Source of the DNA: Solirubrobacteraceae bacterium
GTDB taxonomy: Bacteria; Actinomycetota; Thermoleophilia; Solirubrobacterales; Solirubrobacteraceae
DNA: 64,000 bases
Assembly: GCA_030447785.1 (NCBI GenBank)
Contig: JAUJOF010000008.1
Coordinates: forward strand, 98,582-162,581
Direction: 5' to 3'
Shown here: piece by piece, positions 60,345 to 64,000 of the stretch
How positions within the stretch are numbered: position 1 is the stretch's first letter
Layout of the letters: every line of letters starts with the position of its first letter
The notes under the pieces: model-generated
The model's database searches: none
What the model saw: only the letters and a program-made list of their open reading frames with translations
What the model was told of the DNA's origin: nothing
Position numbers and translations under genes: made by a program

Positions 60345-61043
60345 TCAACCCGCGCCGTGCACGGCCTGCCAGGCCACCGCGCCCAGGCGCTCCTCGGCGG
60401 TCGTCAGCGCGTCCTCGTCGATGCGCTCGCGCCCGTCGGAGCCCAGCAGGTCGGTCACGGCGAGCAGCGTTGCCGCGCGCAGGCCGCGACGGTGGGAGAC
60501 CGCGAGCAGCGCGGCGGTCTCCATCTCCACGGCGAGCGCGCCCTGGCCCGCCCAGGCATTCCCCCGCTCGGACCGTGGATCGTAGAAGAGGTCGGTGGAG
60601 ACGATCAGTCCGGCGCGGGCGCCGGCGCCGGCCGCCGCGGCCAGGCCCTGGACCAGCGCGGGGTCCCCGGCGCGCAGCGGGCCGCCCTCGAAGGCCCGGC
60701 TCGCCCCGTCCTCGCCGAGGGCCTGCGTGGCCACCACCAGGTCGCCCAGCGCGAGATCCGCTGCCAGAGCCCCACACGTGCCCACGCGCACCACGACCTC
60801 CACGCCCACGTCGGCGAGCTCCTCGAGCACGATGGCGGCGCTCGGACCGCCCATGCCGGTGGCCTGGACCAGCAGCGGTGCGCCGTCGGCTGCCATGCCG
60901 GTGTAGCCCCACAACCCGCGGTGGTGGTTGAACATGCGCGGCCCGTCCAGCAGCGCCTGGGCCAGGCGCAGGGCGCGACCGGGATCGCCGGGTAGCAGGG
61001 CACGGGAGGCCGGCTCGGCGGTGGGGCGCAGGTGAATGCCCAT
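60345..61043 (-). CDS. deoD: Purine nucleoside phosphorylase, DeoD type
   Basis: 232 residues from ATG 61043. The nucleoside phosphorylase type 1 pattern is clear: ALLPGDPGRALRLAQALLDG, GTCGALAADLALGDLVVATQAL, and GALAVEMETAALLAVSHRRGLRAATLLAVTDLL (Glu-Met-Glu substrate site). It cleaves purine (or uridine-type) nucleosides with phosphate in nucleoside salvage. DeoD is favoured over uridine phosphorylase by GIHLRPTAEPASRALLPGDPG, but the distinction is not certain. It is divergent from the coiled-coil gene at 61072. Confidence 0.8.
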   Translation of the reverse strand: MGIHLRPTAEPASRALLPGDPGRALRLAQALLDGPRMFNHHRGLWGYTGMAADGAPLLVQATGMGGPSAAIVLEELADVGVEVVVRVGTCGALAADLALGDLVVATQALGEDGASRAFEGGPLRAGDPALVQGLAAAAGAGARAGLIVSTDLFYDPRSERGNAWAGQGALAVEMETAALLAVSHRRGLRAATLLAVTDLLGSDGRERIDEDALTTAEERLGAVAWQAVHGAG

Positions 61044-61071
61044 CGAGGCGCGCGAGGATAGAGTCCGCGCG

Positions 61072-61431
61072 ATGGCCAAGGGCTCCGACGAGGAGGACCG
61101 CCCGCCGCGCGCGTCGCGGGCCGACGCGGTGCGCGCCGCGGTGGACCAGGCCTTCCAGGCCGGGCAGGCCCAGGTGACCCGCGAGCGCGAGCGCGCCCAG
61201 CGTCAGGCCCACGGCGTCTTCGAGGAGCTCGCCCACGTCGCCGCGCGCGCGAGAGGGACGATCGACGACCTGCGCCCGCCCTCGGGCGAGGAGCTGCGCG
61301 AGCTGCGTGACGACCTGCGCGCGCTCGAAGGCCGCGTGGCGGCGCTGGAGCGCCCGGGCAAGGGCAGCACCAAGGGCCGGTCGTCGGGCGGCTCGTCGCG
61401 CGGGCGCCCATCGTCGGCGCGCGGCGCCTGA
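61072..61431 (+). CDS. Helical coiled-coil protein with basic Ser/Gly tail
   Basis: 119 residues from ATG 61072. RADAVRAAVDQAFQAGQAQVTRERERAQRQAHGVFEELAHVAAR is a long amphipathic helix; GEELRELRDDLRALEGRVAALERPGKG is a second, likely coiled coil. The tail is rich in Ser, Gly, Arg and Lys, as in phasins or histone-like tails. It may associate with granules or DNA; this is inference from composition. Confidence 0.7.
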   Translation: MAKGSDEEDRPPRASRADAVRAAVDQAFQAGQAQVTRERERAQRQAHGVFEELAHVAARARGTIDDLRPPSGEELRELRDDLRALEGRVAALERPGKGSTKGRSSGGSSRGRPSSARGA

Positions 61432-61442
61432 CCGGCGCGGCC

Positions 61443-61610
61443 GTGGCCGCCCGCCGCGTCCTCATCACGGGCGTCGCCAACTTCTGGGGTTCCGCCCTTG
61501 CCGCCCGGCTGGCCGTCGAACCCGCTGTGGAGGCGATCGTGGGCGATCGCGACCCCGCGTCCTCCGTGCGCGCCACGGTCGAGCTCATCCGCGGCGACCT
61601 GCGCGAGTGA
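61443..61610 (+). pseudogene. Truncated NAD-epimerase-like gene
   Basis: GTG 61443 begins VAARRVLITGVANFWGSALAARLAVEPAVEAIVGDRD, the N-terminal Rossmann unit of actinobacterial NAD-dependent epimerases (usually TGVANFWGxxLAxRL). After 55 codons the frame stops at 61610 with ELIRGDLRE. The remaining 250 or so residues of the usual protein are absent, so this is a remnant. It starts 11 bp after the preceding gene. Confidence 0.7.
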
Positions 61611-61671
61611 CCACCCTTCGTCCCGCTCGATTGGACGAGTTCGTCGTGGGCGCAAAAGGGGACACGGGGCG

Positions 61672-61700
61672 TTGACAGGGCAGCGTCCGAGGAGTAGGAC
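61672..61700 (+). promoter_or_regulatory. Candidate vegetative promoter before the cyclase
   Basis: TTGACA (61672-61677), a 17-base spacer, and TAGGAC followed by TAT (61695-61700): the best -35/-10 match I saw in the window. It would transcribe the adenylate cyclase and tilS. GAGGAG inside the spacer (61689-61694) could instead serve as a ribosome site for a small leader ORF. Confidence 0.6.
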
Positions 61701-61701
61701 T

Positions 61702-61878
61702 ATGGGCACGGACAAGGCATCAGGCCTAGGAGCGGGTGGCGTCGTCGGGGACGGCGAGGTGCCCGCCAGGTGCCGCCGCTTCGGCGACGAGCGCCGCCGG
61801 CCGAACGCAGCCGGGCGACTCCCCGGCGGGCGGCGGGACCACGGTCCCGCCGCTGTCATGTGCGGGGTCCGTCCGTGA
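61702..61878 (+). CDS. Possible 58-residue leader ORF
   Basis: ATG 61702 has GAGGAG seven bases upstream, and the frame's stop overlaps the cyclase GTG (GTGA). These are two marks of real translation. Against it: the product is Arg/Gly-rich and featureless (MGTDKASGLGAGGVVGDGEV), and if the -10 at 61695 is used the transcript would begin a few bases after the ATG. I keep it as a possible coupling ORF. Confidence 0.35.
   Translation: MGTDKASGLGAGGVVGDGEVPARCRRFGDERRRPNAAGRLPGGRRDHGPAAVMCGVRP
61830..61853 (+). promoter_or_regulatory. Hairpin upstream of the cyclase start
   Basis: GCGGCGGGACC-AC-GGTCCCGCCGC is a perfect 11-bp inverted repeat, 21 bases before the GTG 61875. It could hinder initiation or act as attenuator in the cyclase leader. 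Confidence 0.5.
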
Positions 61879-63044
61879 CCCGCGCCGACGCCGCCCGCCG
61901 GCTGGACATCGACCCCTCCACGCTGCGCCGCTGGGAAGCCGCCGGCGTGGTCCCGGCCACCGCGGACGCGGGCTGGAACGACGACGCGCTGGCCCAGGCC
62001 CGCGTGGTCGCCCGCCTGCGCGACCGCGGCCACACGCTGGCCCAGATCCGCCGCGCCACCGAGAGCGGGCGGCTGGCCTTCGCCTTCATCGAGGACCTCT
62101 TCCCGAGCGCCGGGCGCGGCTACACGCTGGAGGAGATGGCCGAGCAGTGCGACCTGGAGGTCGCGCTGGTGGAGCGGGTGATCACCACTCTGGGCTTCGG
62201 CACGCGCGAGCACTTCGACGGCGACGACCTGCAACTCCTGCGCTACGTCGCCGCGGTGCTGGCCGCCGGCTTCCCCCTCGTCGCGCTGCTGCAGCTCGTG
62301 CGGGTGTACGGCCAGGCGCTGGCCCAGGTGGCCGACGCCGAGGTGCGCCTCTTTCACCTCTACGTTCACGAGCCGCTCATCCGCGACGGCGTGCCCGGAG
62401 TGGAGATCGCCGAGGAGATGGAGGGCCTCGCGCGCGAGCTGCTGCCCCTCGCCTCGCCGGTGATGGATCACGTGCACCAGCGCTTCCTCAGCCACTTCCT
62501 CGAGCAGGACATCGTCGGGCACATGGAGGCGGAGCTGAGCGGCAGCCCGTCCGACCTGGGGCGCCTGCGGGTGGCGATCGCCTTCGCCGACCTGGCCGGC
62601 TACACGCGCATGACCGAGGAGCAGGGAGACGAGGAGGCCGTCGGCGCCGTCGAGCGCTTCGTCGAGAGCATCGAGAGCACGCTGCCCGACGACGCGCGCA
62701 TCATCAAGACGATCGGCGACGGCGTGATGGTGGTCGGCAGCGACCCCGGCGCCCTGACCGACTGGGCGGTGGGCTTCCAGGCGCGAAGGGTGGAGCGCCC
62801 GCTGCCGCGCATCGGCCTGCATCGCGGCGAGGCGCTCTATCGCGACGGCGACTACTTCGGGCGCGACGTCAATCAGGCCGCGCGCATCGCTGCCCGAGCG
62901 GCCGGCGGGGAGGTGCTGGTCACGCGCCAGGTCGTCGATGCCGCCGGACCCCACCTCGACTTCGAGCGCATCGGCGAGGTCCGCCTCAAGGGCTTCTCGG
63001 AGGTCACCGAGGTGTTCGCGGCCAGCCGGGCGGAGGACGACTGA
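61875..63044 (+). CDS. Class III adenylate cyclase with MerR-like N-terminus
   Basis: 389 residues from GTG 61875. The first 70 residues are a MerR-type winged helix: TRADAARRLDIDPSTLRRWEAAGVVPA and RDRGHTLAQIRRATESGR. A helical regulatory domain follows (about 75-225). The class III cyclase domain starts near 235: AIAFADLAGYTRMTEEQGDE (first metal Asp), IIKTIGDGVMVV (second metal Asp), RIGLHRGEALYRDGDYFGRDVNQAARIAARA. It makes cAMP (or cGMP) under control of the N-terminal part. This layout resembles Rv1264-type enzymes with autoinhibitory domains. tilS follows 7 bp later. Confidence 0.85.
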   Translation: MTRADAARRLDIDPSTLRRWEAAGVVPATADAGWNDDALAQARVVARLRDRGHTLAQIRRATESGRLAFAFIEDLFPSAGRGYTLEEMAEQCDLEVALVERVITTLGFGTREHFDGDDLQLLRYVAAVLAAGFPLVALLQLVRVYGQALAQVADAEVRLFHLYVHEPLIRDGVPGVEIAEEMEGLARELLPLASPVMDHVHQRFLSHFLEQDIVGHMEAELSGSPSDLGRLRVAIAFADLAGYTRMTEEQGDEEAVGAVERFVESIESTLPDDARIIKTIGDGVMVVGSDPGALTDWAVGFQARRVERPLPRIGLHRGEALYRDGDYFGRDVNQAARIAARAAGGEVLVTRQVVDAAGPHLDFERIGEVRLKGFSEVTEVFAASRAEDD

Positions 63045-63051
63045 GGCCTTC

Positions 63052-63984
63052 ATGGCCGACCTGCTCGGATGCGTGCGAGCCACCGGGCTGCTGCCCGGGG
63101 GCACGGCCGTCGTGGTGCTGCTGTCGGGCGGGCGCGACTCGGTCTGCCTGGTGGACTGCGCGGTGCGCCTGGCCGGCGCCGACGCGGTCCGCGCGCTGTA
63201 CGTGGACCACGGGCTGCGCGTTGAGGCGGCGGGCGACGAGGAGCACTGCCGCCGGCTCTGTGCACGCCTGGGCATCGACCTGATCGTCGAGCGCGCGCGC
63301 CGGCCGCAGGGGCCGGGCAACCTGCACGCCTGGGCGCGCGAGGCGCGCTACGCCGCCGCCTATCGGGTGGCGCAGGAAGACCGGGCGGTCGTGGCCACCG
63401 GCCACACCGCCTCCGACCAGGCCGAGACGGTGCTCTACCGCCTGGCCGCCTCCCCCGGACGCCGGGCGCTGCTGGGCATGGCCCCACGGGAGGACGCCCT
63501 GGTGCGTCCCCTGCTCGGCGTCACGCGCGCGCAGACGGCCGCCCATTGCACGGCCCGCGGGCTGAGCTGGCGCGAGGACGCCTCCAACGACGATCCGGCC
63601 TTCGCCCGCGCGCGGGTGCGTGGCGGGGTGCTGCCCGCCATGGCCACGATCCACCCCGCCGCCGAGGCCAACGTGGTGCGCACCGCGGCGTTGCTGCGCG
63701 AGGAGGCCGCGGTGCTCGACGGCCTGGTGGCGGAGGCGCTCGCTCCCCACGGCGACCGGATCACGCTGGAGCGCCTGGGGACCCTCCCCGCCGCGCTGGC
63801 GCGCCTGGTGCTGCGCCGCCTGGCCGAGGAGACCACCGGCCGGCTGTGCCCGCGCGCCCCCGGACGCCTCGAGGAGGTGCTCGCGCTGGGCGAGGGAGCC
63901 ATCGATCTCGGCGAGGGCGCCCGCGTCGCGGTGCGCGGCGGCGTGGTCACGGTCGGGCGCACCCCGCCGCGCCCTGTGCGGTGA
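63052..63984 (+). CDS. tilS: tRNA(Ile) lysidine synthetase
   Basis: 310 residues from ATG 63052. The PP-loop is VVVLLSGGRDSVCLVD (SGGxDS), followed by ALYVDHGLR, NLHAWAREARYAAAYRVAQ, VATGHTASDQAETVLYRLAASPGRRALLGMAPRE (HxxxDQ) and RPLLGVTRAQTAAHC. It modifies the anticodon C34 of tRNA-Ile2 to lysidine, allowing AUA decoding. The C-terminal domain is short. The stop overlaps a GTG (GTGA) that probably begins the next gene, as in the tilS-hpt order of other actinobacteria. Confidence 0.92.
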   Translation: MADLLGCVRATGLLPGGTAVVVLLSGGRDSVCLVDCAVRLAGADAVRALYVDHGLRVEAAGDEEHCRRLCARLGIDLIVERARRPQGPGNLHAWAREARYAAAYRVAQEDRAVVATGHTASDQAETVLYRLAASPGRRALLGMAPREDALVRPLLGVTRAQTAAHCTARGLSWREDASNDDPAFARARVRGGVLPAMATIHPAAEANVVRTAALLREEAAVLDGLVAEALAPHGDRITLERLGTLPAALARLVLRRLAEETTGRLCPRAPGRLEEVLALGEGAIDLGEGARVAVRGGVVTVGRTPPRPVR

Positions 63985-64000
63985 GGCCCTCGAGCGCTCA
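63981..64000 (+). CDS. Start of the next gene (only six codons visible)
   Basis: GTG 63981 overlaps the tilS stop as GTGA, the same coupling seen elsewhere in the window. Only MRPSSA is visible. Hypoxanthine phosphoribosyltransferase is the usual neighbour of tilS, but nothing in these bases shows it. Confidence 0.3.

Overview
The window is GC-rich (by eye above 70 percent), densely coded chromosomal DNA. Many genes start with GTG or TTG, and neighbouring genes often overlap by four bases (GTGA, ATGA, TTGA). Protein content points to an actinobacterium, most likely class Thermoleophilia (Solirubrobacterales-like): Mce-type YrbE permeases, an mIHF-like nucleoid protein, an F420-type (DDN) reductase, a PadR regulator, a class III adenylate cyclase, and a TilS gene that runs into the next gene through GTGA. 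The assignment is by protein flavour only; there is no rRNA in the window.

1-10.8 kb: small membrane and lipoproteins, a YrbE-YrbE-MlaF lipid ABC transporter, then an overlapping run of MMPL transporter, redoxin, B3/4-domain protein and two small proteins. 10.9-17 kb: an LPFTG-tailed secreted protein, an SDR, an mIHF-like protein, and a divergent pair that looks like serine palmitoyltransferase plus GNAT-type bacterial ceramide synthase. 17-23 kb: AlkA-like glycosylase and a minus-strand run MoxR, CoxE-type VWA protein and a nitrate/thiamine-type ABC transporter. 23-33 kb: CFA-synthase-like methyltransferase, acyl-CoA ligase, secreted trypsin-like protease, D-glucuronyl C5-epimerase-like protein, TerC.

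33-42 kb is untidy: an acyl-CoA dehydrogenase, a secreted protein, a LysR regulator and an M24 peptidase are all interrupted by small frame changes, with GNAT proteins and a GH88 hydrolase between them. 42.3-50.2 kb is a coherent minus-strand block: ECF sigma factor with a small CPPC protein and a zinc-type anti-sigma, FolE-DUF2231-DUF4383, FAD/Rieske reductase plus DDN reductase, and transaldolase plus RibD-type reductase. Four transcription units in this block begin with the same bipartite sequence, GTAAGAnC-N10-sCGACGCsAACs, in three cases placed so close to the ATG that the mRNA would be almost leaderless. I read this as the promoter of the local ECF sigma factor and as the best candidate for an undescribed regulon here.

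50-64 kb: an ECF42-type sigma factor coupled to a YCII protein but lacking a normal start codon, PadR, a 3-hydroxyacyl-CoA dehydrogenase/enoyl-CoA hydratase fusion, a sirtuin, a three-domain peptidoglycan hydrolase, a CTG-start candidate gene, purine nucleoside phosphorylase, a MerR-like/adenylate cyclase fusion, and tilS. Three mini-arrays of related GC-rich repeats (about 46-70 bp per unit, GGTGCC...GGCGGGyCCC) lie at gene ends at 9.7, 28.9 and 33.2 kb. I saw no tRNA, rRNA, CRISPR array, transposase or phage gene.
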